From Xanthobacter sp. YC-JY1 (lineage in GTDB: Bacteria > Pseudomonadota > Alphaproteobacteria > Rhizobiales > Xanthobacteraceae), in NCBI RefSeq assembly GCF_021730305.1, contig NZ_CP032674.1, positions 5,274,001 to 5,338,000 on the forward strand: DNA of 64,000 nt, in the 5' to 3' direction. Shown in pieces: positions 17,674 to 26,932 of the stretch (position 1 is the first letter of the stretch; each line of letters opens with the position of its first letter). The translations under genes were made by a program, and so were the position numbers. The notes beneath the pieces were generated by a model. The model saw nothing but the letters and a program-made list of their open reading frames with translations. It searched no databases and was not told the DNA's origin.

Positions 17674-18378
17674 TCAGTTGCCCGGACCGCGATAGGGCTC
17701 GGTCTCGTCGCGCTGGCCGGCCAGCTTCGGCCCGTTGGCGCCGGGCAGCAGGAACAGGCTGTAATGGTCGCCGGCCTTCAGCGGCGGCAGCTTCAGCGGC
17801 TGCGACACCGCCGTTCCGCAGCTTGCCGCCAGCACCGCCTCGATGGGGTTGATGGCGCGCTGGCGGGTGTCGTTGGTGGCGACCCCCTCGAACACGACCG
17901 GGCCACCATCCGCCACCACCACGCTCGCCGCGCAGCCGGGGACCAGATTGTAGACGCGCAGCTGCGCCTTGAGGTCGTTGCGGCCCTCGGTGGGGTCGGC
18001 GATCACCACCGCCGGCCCGGAGGCCGGGACGATGACGGTGGAGAAGGCATCGGCGGGCGGCACGATGCTGCCCTCGGCGGGCTTTCCCGCGAGGCTGACG
18101 GCGAGGGGGGCGCCGCCCTTCACGATGCGGTAGATGGTGGCGGTGTCGCCAGCCGGGACGGGTGCCGCCGGCGCGCTGCCGATGCCGACGGGCGCGCCGC
18201 TGGCGGCAAGATCCACCACGCGGACATAGGCCGAGCCGGTGGGCGGCTTCGGCGCATAGAGGCGCGTCAGCTCCTGAGCATCGGCCGTGCCCGCGAAAAC
18301 GGCGAGCGTGGCGGCTGCCAGAGCGAACCGCCGCACAGTACGGCCCGAAACGGTCAAAGCGGCATTGGATGCGGGCAT
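17674..18378 (-). CDS. algF: AlgF-like periplasmic protein of the acetylation complex
   Basis: 234 residues from the ATG at 18376-18378, with a signal peptide ending near AGTADAQ. Downstream features match AlgF: LYAPKPPTGSAYVRVVD at the mature start, a second strand segment AQLRVYNL, and RAINPIEAVLA toward the C-terminus. AlgF is an adaptor for polysaccharide O-acetylation. It is the first gene of the operon, followed after 9 bp by the MBOAT gene. Similarity is moderate, so the family call is less firm than for AlgI. Confidence 0.72.
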   Translation of the reverse strand: MPASNAALTVSGRTVRRFALAAATLAVFAGTADAQELTRLYAPKPPTGSAYVRVVDLAASGAPVGIGSAPAAPVPAGDTATIYRIVKGGAPLAVSLAGKPAEGSIVPPADAFSTVIVPASGPAVVIADPTEGRNDLKAQLRVYNLVPGCAASVVVADGGPVVFEGVATNDTRQRAINPIEAVLAASCGTAVSQPLKLPPLKAGDHYSLFLLPGANGPKLAGQRDETEPYRGPGN

Positions 18379-18523
18379 GAGCGCGATCCCGGACTGACCG
18401 GCAGACCCTGCGCCGGTTTCACCTGCGACAGTTAGGGGTTGCATCCCGTCAAGGCAACGGAGCGACCCCTTCAACCGCCGTTAAGGTTACGGGATAAGGT
18501 CACCATGCGCCACCGGCCCCGGC

Positions 18524-19429
18524 TCACGCACATTTGGCGGCCAGCGCCTGCGCCACCTTGGAGGCCGGCGTGCGGCCGAGCGCCGCGGTGATGGCCCGTC
18601 CGGCAGCCGCGAGGCGATCGAGGTCCACGCCCGTCTCGATGCCGAGGCCATTGAGCATGTAGACGAGATCCTCGGTGGCGAGATTGCCGGACGCGCCCTT
18701 GGCATAGGGACAGCCGCCGAGCCCCGCCACGGCCGAATCCACCGACGCGACGCCGATATCGAGGCAGGCCAGCACGTTGGCCAGCGCCTGCCCGTAGGTG
18801 TCGTGGAAATGGATCGCGGTGCGCTCAAGGCCGATGCGCTCGGCCACGGCGCCGGTCACCGCCTGCGCTTTGTCCGGCGTGCCGACGCCGATGGTGTCGC
18901 TCACCGAGACCTCGTAGCAGCCCATGGCGGTGAGGGCTTCCGACACCTCTACCACCTTCGCCACCGGCACCTCGCCTTGATAGGGACAGCCGAGCGCGCA
19001 GCTCACATAGCCGCGCACCGCCACGCCGCGCGCGCGGGCGAGATCGATGAGCGGGGTGAAGCGCTCCAGGCTCTCGGCGATGGTGCAGTTGATGTTCTTA
19101 CTTGTGAAGGCCTCCGAGGCTGCGGTGAACACCGCCACCTCCTCGATGCCACAGGCGAGCGCCAGCTCCAGCCCTTTCAGGTTGGGCGCCAGCACGGTGT
19201 AGCGCACGCCTGCCCGGCGGTTGATGGCGCCCAGTACCTCGGCGGTGTCGGCCATCTGCGGCACCCACTTGGGCGAGACGAAGGAGCCGGCCTCGATCAT
19301 CTTCAGCCCAGCATCGGCGAGGGCATCGATGAGCGCCACCTTGGCGTCGAGGGGCACGATGCCGGGTTCGTTCTGCAGCCCGTCGCGAGGACCGACCTCG
19401 ACGATACGAACGGAAGCGGGGCGGGCCAT
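18524..19429 (-). CDS. mvaB: Hydroxymethylglutaryl-CoA lyase
   Basis: 301 residues, TIM-barrel lyase. N-terminal [15 protein letters not shown] is the family signature; a second motif [12 protein letters not shown] and metal-binding [12 protein letters not shown] follow, with a conserved cysteine in [14 protein letters not shown]. It splits 3-hydroxy-3-methylglutaryl-CoA into acetyl-CoA and acetoacetate, the last step of leucine/isovalerate breakdown. The start overlaps the stop of the carboxylase gene by one base, so it is the last gene of a tightly coupled four-gene operon. Confidence 0.95.
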   Translation of the reverse strand: MARPASVRIVEVGPRDGLQNEPGIVPLDAKVALIDALADAGLKMIEAGSFVSPKWVPQMADTAEVLGAINRRAGVRYTVLAPNLKGLELALACGIEEVAVFTAASEAFTSKNINCTIAESLERFTPLIDLARARGVAVRGYVSCALGCPYQGEVPVAKVVEVSEALTAMGCYEVSVSDTIGVGTPDKAQAVTGAVAERIGLERTAIHFHDTYGQALANVLACLDIGVASVDSAVAGLGGCPYAKGASGNLATEDLVYMLNGLGIETGVDLDRLAAAGRAITAALGRTPASKVAQALAAKCA

Positions 19430-21429
19430 CAGGCGTCCTCCAGAACCAGAAGCTCGGCGCCCTCGTCCACGAGGTCGCCCACGGCGAATTTCAGCGCCTT
19501 GACCTTTCCGTCGCGGGGCGCGGCGACGGTGTGCTCCATCTTCATCGCCTCCACAACCACGAGGGCGGCGCCCTTCGTCACCTCCTGCCCTTCCTCCACC
19601 GCGATGCGGATGATGGTGCCGGGCATGGGCGCGACGAGCCGGCCGGCGGTGCCGGTGGCCGCCTGCGAGGCGAGGCGCGGGTCGATGAAGTCCACCGCAT
19701 GTTCCCCGCCGCGCACGAACACGGTGAGGCGATTGCCGGTGCGGATCACCCGCGCCGACAGGGCCACCCCGTCGAGGCGGGCACGCAGGCTGCCGTCCGC
19801 CTCCGCCTCGCCCTCCACCGCCACGTCGCCGCCGGGCAGGGCCAGGATGAAGCCGTGGGGGCGGAAATGGGCGCGGATGGCGATGCGCTCATCGCGGTCG
19901 GCGAAGGTGAGGTCCACATGGGCGTCGCGGTTGAGCCGCCAGCCGGGCGCGAGGCCCCAGGGCGACCACGGATCGGCCGCATCCACCGTCTCGGCGGACT
20001 GGCGGGCCTCCTCCTTCAGGACGAAGAGGGCGGCGAGTGCCAGCACCGTGTCATCCACCGGCGTCGGTGCGGGCAGCAGTACGTCCTGATGGCGGGCGAT
20101 GAAATTGGTGTCGAGCTCGGCCGCCGCAAACGCCGGATGCGCGGCGATGGCCTTGAGGAACACCCGGTTGGTGGCGAGCCCCACCACCTCGGTCGCGGCG
20201 AGCGCCGCCTCCAGTCGCCGCACCGCCTCCAGACGGTCGGCGCCGGAGACGATGATCTTGGCGATCATCGGATCGTAATGGATGGAGACCGTATCCCCGG
20301 CCCGCACGCCGGTATCCACCCGAGTGTGATCGAGGTGGGACGGCAGCACGAGATGATCGAGCCGGCCCACCTGGGGCAGGAAGTCCCGCGCGGGATCCTC
20401 CGCATAGAGCCGCACCTCGATGGCGTGGCCCTGAAGGGGGATCTCCTCCTGCGTCAGCGGCAGGGTCTCGCCCTGCGCAACGCGGAGCTGCCATTGCACG
20501 AGGTCCTGCCCGGTGATGGCCTCCGTCACCGGATGCTCCACCTGGAGGCGGGTGTTCATCTCCATGAAGTAGAAATGCTCGCCCTCGGCGATGAACTCCA
20601 CCGTGCCGGCGCCGCGATAGCCCACGGCCTTGGCGGCATCCACCGCCGCCTTGCCCATGGCCGCGCGACGCTCCGGCGTCATGCCGGGGGCGGGGGCCTC
20701 CTCCACCACCTTCTGATGGCGCCGTTGGATGGAGCAGTCCCGCTCGTGGAGATAGACGCAATTGCCGTGGCTGTCGGCGAAGACCTGCACCTCGATATGG
20801 CGCGGCGTTGTGAGATATTTCTCAACCAGCACCTTGTCGTCGCCGAACGCGCTCTTCGCCTCGCGCTGGGCGGAGGCGAGGGCCTCGGGAAACTCGTCCG
20901 CCGAGCGCACCACCTTCATGCCCTTGCCGCCACCGCCGGCCGAGGCCTTGATGAGCACCGGGAAGCCGATGCGCTCCGCCTCGCGGGCGAGCAGCGCGGG
21001 ATCCTGATCCTCACCGTGATAGCCGGGCACCAGCGGCACGCCCGCTTTCTCCATCAGCGCCTTGGCGGCGCTCTTGGAGCCCATGGCGCGGATGGCCGAG
21101 GCCGGCGGGCCGACGAAGACGATGCCGGCCTGTTCGCAGGCGTCGGCGAAGGCGGCATTTTCCGAGAGGAAGCCGTAGCCGGGATGGATGGCATCCGCCC
21201 CGCTCTTCTTCGCCGCTTCGAGAATGGCGTCGATCCTGAGATAGCTTTCGCGCGCCGGCGCCGGGCCGATGGGATAGGCCTCGTCCGCCACCGCCACGTG
21301 CATCGCGTCGGCATCGGCCTGCGAATAGACCGCGACGGCACGCAGGCCGAGGGCCTTGGCGGTGCGCATCACGCGCACGGCGATCTCGCCGCGATTGGCG
21401 ACGAGCAAAGTGCGGATGGGACGGATCAT
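19429..21429 (-). CDS. liuD: Methylcrotonyl-CoA carboxylase, biotin-containing alpha subunit
   Basis: 666 residues from the ATG at 21427-21429, beginning [19 protein letters not shown], the usual start of biotin carboxylases. Biotin carboxylase/ATP-grasp domain (~1-450) with [10 protein letters not shown] and [15 protein letters not shown]; a linker; and a C-terminal biotinyl domain with EAMKMEH, the biotinylated Lys near residue 630. With the beta subunit two genes upstream it carboxylates 3-methylcrotonyl-CoA. The operon partners rule out acetyl- or propionyl-CoA carboxylase as the likeliest role. ATGA overlap with the hydratase gene. Confidence 0.93.
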   Translation of the reverse strand: MIRPIRTLLVANRGEIAVRVMRTAKALGLRAVAVYSQADADAMHVAVADEAYPIGPAPARESYLRIDAILEAAKKSGADAIHPGYGFLSENAAFADACEQAGIVFVGPPASAIRAMGSKSAAKALMEKAGVPLVPGYHGEDQDPALLAREAERIGFPVLIKASAGGGGKGMKVVRSADEFPEALASAQREAKSAFGDDKVLVEKYLTTPRHIEVQVFADSHGNCVYLHERDCSIQRRHQKVVEEAPAPGMTPERRAAMGKAAVDAAKAVGYRGAGTVEFIAEGEHFYFMEMNTRLQVEHPVTEAITGQDLVQWQLRVAQGETLPLTQEEIPLQGHAIEVRLYAEDPARDFLPQVGRLDHLVLPSHLDHTRVDTGVRAGDTVSIHYDPMIAKIIVSGADRLEAVRRLEAALAATEVVGLATNRVFLKAIAAHPAFAAAELDTNFIARHQDVLLPAPTPVDDTVLALAALFVLKEEARQSAETVDAADPWSPWGLAPGWRLNRDAHVDLTFADRDERIAIRAHFRPHGFILALPGGDVAVEGEAEADGSLRARLDGVALSARVIRTGNRLTVFVRGGEHAVDFIDPRLASQAATGTAGRLVAPMPGTIIRIAVEEGQEVTKGAALVVVEAMKMEHTVAAPRDGKVKALKFAVGDLVDEGAELLVLEDA

Positions 21430-22217
21430 GCGGCCCCCCAATTGGGTTTTCTTTTTTCGAGGAAGGCGGTGACGCCCTCGCGGCCGTCGGCGCTGGCGCG
21501 CTGGTCGGCGATGCGGTGGGCAGTGTCGGCGATGACGGCATCGTCGAGCGGCCTGTCTACGGCGGCGACGAGCGCTTTGGTGGCGCCGAGCGCGGCGGGG
21601 CTCGCCGCCTTCAGCGCCTTGAGATGGCGGGCGATGGCCGCGTCCAGTTCCCCGGCGGGCACCACCTCATGGACGAGGCCCAGCTCCAGCGCCGTTGCGG
21701 CGGAAAACCGCTCGGCGGTGAGGAAATAACGCCGCGCCTGCCGCGCCCCCATGGCCCGAACCAGATACGGGCTGATGACCGCCGGGATGAGGCCGATGCG
21801 CACCTCGGTGACGGCGAATTCCGCCTCCGGCACCGCCACCGCGATGTCGCTGCACGCGATGAGCCCGGTCGCCCCGGCGAAGGCCGAACCGTGGATGCGC
21901 ACGAGGGTGGGCTTGGGCGAGAGATCGATGGTGCGCATGAGCGCGCCCAGCCGCTCCGCGTCCGCGAGGTTCTCCTCCCGCGAATAGGCCGCCATGCGGC
22001 GCATCCAGTTGAGATCGCCGCCGGAGCAGAACACCGGGCCATTGGCGCGCAGCAGGATGGCGACGGCGGCAGGGTCTGCGATGGCCGTCTCGTAGGCCGC
22101 GGCGAGCGCGGCAATCAGCGCATCATCGAAGGCATTGCGCACTTCGGGCCGGTCGAGGGTGAGGATGGCGACGCCATCTTCGACGGTCGTGGTGAGGCCG
22201 GGCGTAGGCGTCGCCAT
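21426..22217 (-). CDS. liuC: Methylglutaconyl-CoA hydratase (enoyl-CoA hydratase family)
   Basis: 263 residues from the ATG at 22215-22217, which overlaps the upstream stop (TGATG). Crotonase fold: LTLDRPEVRNAFDDALI, oxyanion-hole segment FCSGGDLNWM, and SAFAGATGLIACSDIAVA. Specificity is assigned from its place between the two carboxylase subunit genes; it should hydrate 3-methylglutaconyl-CoA to HMG-CoA. Confidence 0.9.
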   Translation of the reverse strand: MATPTPGLTTTVEDGVAILTLDRPEVRNAFDDALIAALAAAYETAIADPAAVAILLRANGPVFCSGGDLNWMRRMAAYSREENLADAERLGALMRTIDLSPKPTLVRIHGSAFAGATGLIACSDIAVAVPEAEFAVTEVRIGLIPAVISPYLVRAMGARQARRYFLTAERFSAATALELGLVHEVVPAGELDAAIARHLKALKAASPAALGATKALVAAVDRPLDDAVIADTAHRIADQRASADGREGVTAFLEKRKPNWGAA

Positions 22218-23824
22218 CACATGCGGAACACGCCGAAGCGTGTCTCCTGCTCGGGGGCGTTGAGGGCGGCGGACAAAGCGAGGGCCAGCACCATGCGGGT
22301 GTCGGCGGGGTCGATCACGCCGTCGTCCCACAGCCGGGCCGAGGAATAATAGGGATGGCCTTGCACCTCGTACTGATGGCGGATGGGGGCCTTGAAGGCC
22401 TCCTCCTCCTCTGCCGGCCAGTTGCCGCCACGGCCCTCGATGCCGTCGCGCTTCACCTGCGCCAGCACATTGGCCGCCTGCTCGCCGCCCATCACCGAGA
22501 TGCGGGCATTGGGCCACATCCACAGGAAGCGCGGATCGAAGGCGCGGCCGCACATGCCGTAGTTTCCGGCGCCGAAGGAATTGCCGATCACCACCGTGAA
22601 CTTTGGCACCGACGCGCAGGAGACGGCGGTGACGAATTTCGCCCCGTCCTTGGCGATGCCGCCCGCCTCATACTTCCGCCCCACCATGAAGCCGGTGATG
22701 TTCTGCAGGAAGACGAGGGGAATATTGCGCTGGCAGCACAATTCCACGAAGTGCGCGCCCTTCAGCGCGCTCTCGGAGAAGAGGATGCCGTTGTTGGCGA
22801 TGATGCCCACGGGATAGCCGAAGATGCGGGCGAAGCCCGTCACCAGCGTCGGCCCGTAGAGCGGCTTGAACTCGTCGAACTCGGAGGCATCGACGATGCG
22901 GGCGATGATCTGGCGGACATCGAACGGCTGCTTCGGGTCGGCCGAGACGATGCCGTAGATCTCCTTCGCATCGTAGAGCGGCGCGCGAGGCTCGCGGATG
23001 TCGAGAGAGTGGGCCTTGGTGGTGTTGAGGTCGGCGACGATGGAGCGGGCGATGCCGAGCGCATGGGCGTCGTTCTCCGCCATGTGGTCTGCGACGCCGG
23101 AGGTGCGGGTGTGGACGTCCGCCCCGCCCAGCTCCTCGGCGGTGACGACCTCGCCAGTGGCCGCCTTCACCAGCGGCGGGCCGCCGAGGAAGATGGTCGC
23201 TTGGTTCTTGACCATGATGGACTGGTCGGCCATGGCCGGCACATAGGCGCCGCCGGCGGTGCAGGAGCCCATCACCACCGCGATCTGCGGGATGCCCTGC
23301 GCCGACATGTTGGCCTGATTGAAGAAGATACGGCCGAAATGCTCGCGATCGGGGAAGACCTCGTCCTGGTTCGGCAGGTTGGCGCCGCCGGAATCCACGA
23401 GGTAGATGCACGGCAGGTGGTTTTCCTGCGCCACGCGCTGGGCGCGCAGGTGCTTCTTCACCGTCATGGGGAAATAGGTGCCGCCCTTCACCGTCGCGTC
23501 GTTGGCGACGATGACGCATTCGCGGCCCGAGACGCGGCCGATGCCGGTGATGATGCCGGCGGCGGGCACCTCGTCGTCATACATGCCGTAGCCCGCGAGC
23601 TGGCTGAACTCCAGGAAGGGCGAGCCGGTGTCGAGCAGCGTGCGGATGCGGTCCCGCGGCAGGAGCTTGCCGCGCTTCAGGTGCCGCTCGCGGGCGACGG
23701 CGCCGCCACCCTCCGCCACCTTCTCCACGACGGACCGCAGATCCGCGACGGAGGCTTCCAGCGCCTCGCGGTTGCGGCGGAATGCGTCGGAGCGGCGGTC
23801 GACCGCGTCCTCGATGATCGCCAT
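22217..23824 (-). CDS. liuB: Methylcrotonyl-CoA carboxylase, carboxyltransferase beta subunit
   Basis: 535 residues from the ATG at 23822-23824, which gives the usual length of about 535; the frame is open further upstream but not protein-like. Two crotonase-like halves typical of acyl-CoA carboxyltransferases: [16 protein letters not shown] in the first half and [20 protein letters not shown] plus [16 protein letters not shown] in the second, the latter being typical of methylcrotonyl-CoA carboxylase. First gene of the operon, preceded by a 311-bp leader. Confidence 0.95.
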   Translation of the reverse strand: MAIIEDAVDRRSDAFRRNREALEASVADLRSVVEKVAEGGGAVARERHLKRGKLLPRDRIRTLLDTGSPFLEFSQLAGYGMYDDEVPAAGIITGIGRVSGRECVIVANDATVKGGTYFPMTVKKHLRAQRVAQENHLPCIYLVDSGGANLPNQDEVFPDREHFGRIFFNQANMSAQGIPQIAVVMGSCTAGGAYVPAMADQSIMVKNQATIFLGGPPLVKAATGEVVTAEELGGADVHTRTSGVADHMAENDAHALGIARSIVADLNTTKAHSLDIREPRAPLYDAKEIYGIVSADPKQPFDVRQIIARIVDASEFDEFKPLYGPTLVTGFARIFGYPVGIIANNGILFSESALKGAHFVELCCQRNIPLVFLQNITGFMVGRKYEAGGIAKDGAKFVTAVSCASVPKFTVVIGNSFGAGNYGMCGRAFDPRFLWMWPNARISVMGGEQAANVLAQVKRDGIEGRGGNWPAEEEEAFKAPIRHQYEVQGHPYYSSARLWDDGVIDPADTRMVLALALSAALNAPEQETRFGVFRM

Positions 23825-24135
23825 GAGCGCTCTCGCCCCCAAATGCCCGGGCGCGCGGCCGACCGGCCCGATGATCGGCCGGATGCGCACGCCCTCTCGC
23901 CTCAAGAGAAACGATTTCCACAAGGACCGACGATCCTCGAGGAGCCCGGCTCTCGCGAACCGGCAGCGGGGCAGCCGGAGGCAAAGCGCGCCGATGCCCG
24001 CGCAGCTGGGCGCAAGGCGGCTCGGGCGTCTCCCTCGGCGCCGGTCGATGCCGGCTTGGAAACGATCGTACGTTTTTTTATTGGAGGCGCAAGGGCTTTC
24101 GCGCGGTCATTTCCGACGGACGACGCGCCGTCCCA
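23825..24135. other. Leader between the leucine operon and the TetR gene
   Basis: 311 bp without a credible gene. It should hold the promoter of the carboxylase operon. Near the TetR end there is an A/T-rich patch containing the inverted repeat at 24060-24075; the motif GAAACGAT occurs there and again at 23908-23915. Confidence 0.6.
24060..24075. promoter_or_regulatory. Candidate TetR operator
   Basis: AAACG-ATCGTA-CGTTT, a 5-bp inverted repeat around a 6-bp core, in the leader of the leucine operon. Its left part GAAACGATCG recurs around 25031-25040, upstream of the TetR gene. Both positions fit control by the TetR protein of its own gene and the operon. Confidence 0.35.
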
Positions 24136-24822
24136 TCACGTCCGCGCGGCCTTGGTGACCTGGGCGGGCCGGCGCGCGGGCTTCTCGCGCTCCGGCAGCT
24201 CCGCGGGGGCTGCGAGGGGCTGAAGAGGGGCTCCTCCGGTGACGCCGCCGATGACGAGCGCCGTGTAGGTGTCCACGATTTCGTCCTGGCTCAATCGGCC
24301 GCCCGGCAGGTACCACATGCAGATGCCGGTGAGCATGGAGATGATGGCGTAGGTGGCGACCTTGGGCTCGCGCACCTCGAACACGCCTTGCGCCGCACCC
24401 TGGCGCAGGATTGCCTCCAGCAGCCCCTCATAGCGCCGGCGCAGGCCGACCACGACGGCGCGATGCGCCTCGTCGAGGCTGCGGATTTCCATGTTGGCGA
24501 TGAAGACGTGGGCGAGCCGCGTCATGTGGTAACGCAGGTGGAAGGCGCAGAAGACCCTGAGGCGCGCCAGCGGGTCTTCGATGCCGGCGAGGTCCGCCTC
24601 GGCCTTGCCCAGCAGATCCTCCATGTGGTCGCGCACGATGTCGAACAGCAGGGTCTGCTTGTTGTCGAAATATTTGTAGAGCGAGCCGGACTGCAGGCCC
24701 ACCTCGGCTGCCAGCTGACGCAGGCTCATGGCCTCGTAGCCGTGCCTGTAGATGAGCTTCACGCCCGCCTGCCGGATGGCTTCGGCGGTGCGTGCGCCGT
24801 TGGAACCGATGGTGCGCGCCAT
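24136..24822 (-). CDS. TetR-family transcription regulator
   Basis: 228 residues. The N-terminal helix-turn-helix spans ~10-60 (MSLRQLAAEVGLQSGSLYKYFDNKQTLL), followed by an all-helical ligand-binding domain resembling those of regulators of fatty-acid or branched-chain acyl-CoA catabolism. The C-terminal ~30 residues are Pro/Ala/Lys-rich and probably disordered. It lies 311 bp upstream of and in the same direction as the carboxylase operon, so it most likely represses it in response to an acyl-CoA intermediate. The ligand is inference. Confidence 0.88.
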   Translation of the reverse strand: MARTIGSNGARTAEAIRQAGVKLIYRHGYEAMSLRQLAAEVGLQSGSLYKYFDNKQTLLFDIVRDHMEDLLGKAEADLAGIEDPLARLRVFCAFHLRYHMTRLAHVFIANMEIRSLDEAHRAVVVGLRRRYEGLLEAILRQGAAQGVFEVREPKVATYAIISMLTGICMWYLPGGRLSQDEIVDTYTALVIGGVTGGAPLQPLAAPAELPEREKPARRPAQVTKAART

Positions 24823-25131
24823 TGCCTTTTTAACGTTCGATGTCCCGGCCTTTCAAAGGTCAGGCCCGGGTGCCTCAATTGCGCGAGCGGACTGCGCGAA
24901 CGCGCGATCCGGCTGCGATCCGCGTGGCAGAGTGCGAGCCCCGCCCCCGCGATGCAAGATCATCTTGCGACACCGAATGCCGCTTGACCACAATAAAAAA
25001 GAACGCTTGATTGTTTAACGAACCCGGCGAAACGATCGGGCCGAGAAATCGGACAAGGCGCCCAGTCCGCCGCACGGCGCGGGGCGCCGGATAGGGAGAT
25101 GATGACATGGCCACCCTGCAGGCGTGACCTC
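24823..25131. other. Leader of the TetR gene; no gene seen
   Basis: 309 bp between two minus-strand genes. The middle (24975-25040) is clearly A/T-richer than its surroundings, with poly-A (AATAAAAAAG) and TTGATTGTTTAACG, and probably carries the TetR gene promoter. No reading frame here continues the truncated upstream protein. Confidence 0.5.
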
Positions 25132-26763
25132 TCAATCCTTGTGCATCGAAATGGCGTGGGACGCTTCTCCAGCGTAGTGGACGCAGCCGTCCGCATCCAC
25201 GTGGCCGGTATCTCCGGTGATGTAATAGTCGCGGCCGAACCGAAATCTGGCTTCCGTCGCCATTTCGTCCTGGCTGTAGGCGCGAAACCAGAAGAGCGGC
25301 GAGCGTGGAACGTGGATCGCCAGTATTCCCTCCGCGCCCACGCCCAGCTCAGTGCCCGCCTCGTCGAGGACGACGAGGGAGAAGCCGGGTGCCACCCGGC
25401 CGACGGACACGCGATTGAGGGAGTGGGGATCATGCGGGTCATGCTTCATGCCGACGATCATGCCCGCTTCGCGATGGCCGTACTGGTTCACCAGCGGCAC
25501 GCCGAGCTTCTGCGTGACCCAGGAGATGATGTCCTGGGGCAGGGGCTCGCCGCCAACGGTGACGATCCGCAGCGCGAGGCGGTGCGAGGCCGCGGCGGGG
25601 TCGCCCCGTCGCCAGGCCTTGATCTGTGATGGCGCGGCGGTGAGGTTGGTGACGCGGAATTTCGATAGGACGCGATAGCCCTGCGAGACGTCGTACGGCC
25701 CATCGCAGAACAGGATGGATTTGCCGATCAGGAGCGGGCCGACGAGACCGTAGAAGACGCCATATTCCCAGCCTTGGTCGGTCATGTTCCAGAACACATC
25801 CTCGTCGCGGACGTCGAGCCCGTGGCGCATGTATTGCTCGATTTCGGCCAGGGCGCGGACAGGGGTGAGGAGGCCGTATCTCGGTTCCACCACCTTCGCC
25901 GAATAGGTCATGATGAACGGGTCGTTCTCGCCATAGGTCGTGGCCTCCGTCAGCGGTTCGGCTTCGTAGATCGACGACCAGAACTGGGTGACGCGGCCTT
26001 CTATGCGGTTGATGTGGTCTCCTTCCACGAGAAAGACCGGAGTTGATGGCGTGATGTACTTTCGGGCGCGCTCGACCAGTACACGATCGGCGACGATCGC
26101 CTTCGCGCCGCCGGCCTCGAGCCGGGCGTTCACCGCCGATGCGGAATAGGTGGAAAAGAGCGGCATGTAGACCGCGCCGACACGCCAGATTGCGAGGGCC
26201 GCAATGATCAGCTCGACGCCCTTGGGCAGCATGACGGCGACGCGGTCGCCCTTCCGGATCCCGACAGATGTGAGGACACGGGCAAAGCGCGATGAATAGT
26301 CCGAAAGCCTGCCAAAGCTCAGTTCCGAGGTCTGGCCCGACACCGACTCGTGGATCATGGCCGGATGCGCGCGCTTGCCCGGCAGGTGGCGGTCGCAGAG
26401 CAGGTGGGCGAGGGATATGGCGTTTCCGCAGTATTCGGGCCTCTGGTACAGGCTCGGATTGGGCGTGGCATCCGCCGGCAGCGCGCCGGAGCCCTGGGGC
26501 GGGTCGGCCCGCTGCCCGATCTCCTTCAGGAATGCGCCGAAGGTATAGAAGCGGCTCGCCGCATCGTAGGACAGCAGGCCCTCGTGAACGAGCGCCGCAG
26601 CGAGCCGATGGGTCGTTGCCTTGGATAGGCCTGTGCCCCCCATCAGATCAGCAAGGCGCGCGCCATGGGGCGGCGCATCCGCGACGGCCCGCAGGACGGA
26701 GATGGCCCGGGACAAGCTTTGGGCGCCCTTTGGCCCCTGATCCGGATCGGAAGACGCTGTCAT
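25132..26763 (-). CDS. IclR-type DNA-binding domain fused to a degenerate, truncated acyl-CoA synthetase
   Basis: 543 residues. Residues ~12-88 are an IclR-type winged helix (SLSRAISVLRAVAD, LADLMGGTGLSKATTHRLAA, RFYTFGAFLKEIGQ). Instead of the IclR effector domain, residues ~105-543 match AMP-forming acyl-CoA synthetases: GDRVAVMLPKGVELIIAALA, AIWRVGAVYMPLF, RIVTVGGEPLPQ, YYITGDTGHVDADG. Catalytic motifs are lost. The P-loop, normally TSGTTG-x-PKG, reads TYSAKVVEPRYG; the YGQTE motif reads YGHREAG; and the chain stops inside the next motif (HYAGEASHAISMHKD), so the ~110-residue C-terminal lid with the catalytic lysine is absent and is not found in any frame downstream. Catalysis is very unlikely; a ligand-sensing regulator is the best reading. 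Two palindromes lie in the shared promoter with the divergent operon. Confidence 0.85.
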   Translation of the reverse strand: MTASSDPDQGPKGAQSLSRAISVLRAVADAPPHGARLADLMGGTGLSKATTHRLAAALVHEGLLSYDAASRFYTFGAFLKEIGQRADPPQGSGALPADATPNPSLYQRPEYCGNAISLAHLLCDRHLPGKRAHPAMIHESVSGQTSELSFGRLSDYSSRFARVLTSVGIRKGDRVAVMLPKGVELIIAALAIWRVGAVYMPLFSTYSASAVNARLEAGGAKAIVADRVLVERARKYITPSTPVFLVEGDHINRIEGRVTQFWSSIYEAEPLTEATTYGENDPFIMTYSAKVVEPRYGLLTPVRALAEIEQYMRHGLDVRDEDVFWNMTDQGWEYGVFYGLVGPLLIGKSILFCDGPYDVSQGYRVLSKFRVTNLTAAPSQIKAWRRGDPAAASHRLALRIVTVGGEPLPQDIISWVTQKLGVPLVNQYGHREAGMIVGMKHDPHDPHSLNRVSVGRVAPGFSLVVLDEAGTELGVGAEGILAIHVPRSPLFWFRAYSQDEMATEARFRFGRDYYITGDTGHVDADGCVHYAGEASHAISMHKD

Positions 26764-26764
26764 G

Positions 26765-26779
26765 TCTTATTATGTGAGA
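26765..26779. promoter_or_regulatory. Operator copy 1, next to the IclR-synthetase start codon
   Basis: TCTTATTATGTGAGA, matching 12 of 15 bases of the perfect palindrome at 26870-26884. It lies one base before the start codon of the fusion gene and would cover its -10 region, suggesting autoregulation. Confidence 0.6.
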
Positions 26780-26826
26780 CGAAATCGGACCGGCGGCAAT
26801 ATTTTTCTCCTCATCGAAAGTGGTGC

Positions 26827-26855
26827 TTGAAAGATTCAATCGGTCGTTCGATAAT
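26827..26855 (+). promoter_or_regulatory. Sigma-70-type promoter of the ABC/acyl-CoA ligase operon
   Basis: TTGAAA (26827-26832), a 17-bp spacer, and GATAAT (26850-26855). The predicted start of transcription is near 26862, just before the palindrome at 26870-26884. Confidence 0.65.
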
Positions 26856-26869
26856 GAAGTCAATCAGCG

Positions 26870-26884
26870 TCTCATAATATGAGA
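26870..26884. promoter_or_regulatory. Operator copy 2, at the start of the ABC operon transcript
   Basis: Perfect palindrome TCTCATA-A-TATGAGA, located about +8 to +22 relative to the predicted start of transcription and ~50 bp before the first gene. Bound protein here would block transcription. Its centre is 105 bp, close to ten helical turns, from that of copy 1. Confidence 0.7.
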
Positions 26885-26932
26885 TAGCGGCTCATAGAAG
26901 CCAAACCCGCGATGCGGGATAGGGAGGGGACC

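Noticed and set aside
24823-25131. Possible frameshifted continuation of the truncated synthetase domain
   Set aside because: All three minus-strand frames past the stop at 25132 were read; none shows the expected lid motifs, so the truncation appears genuine.
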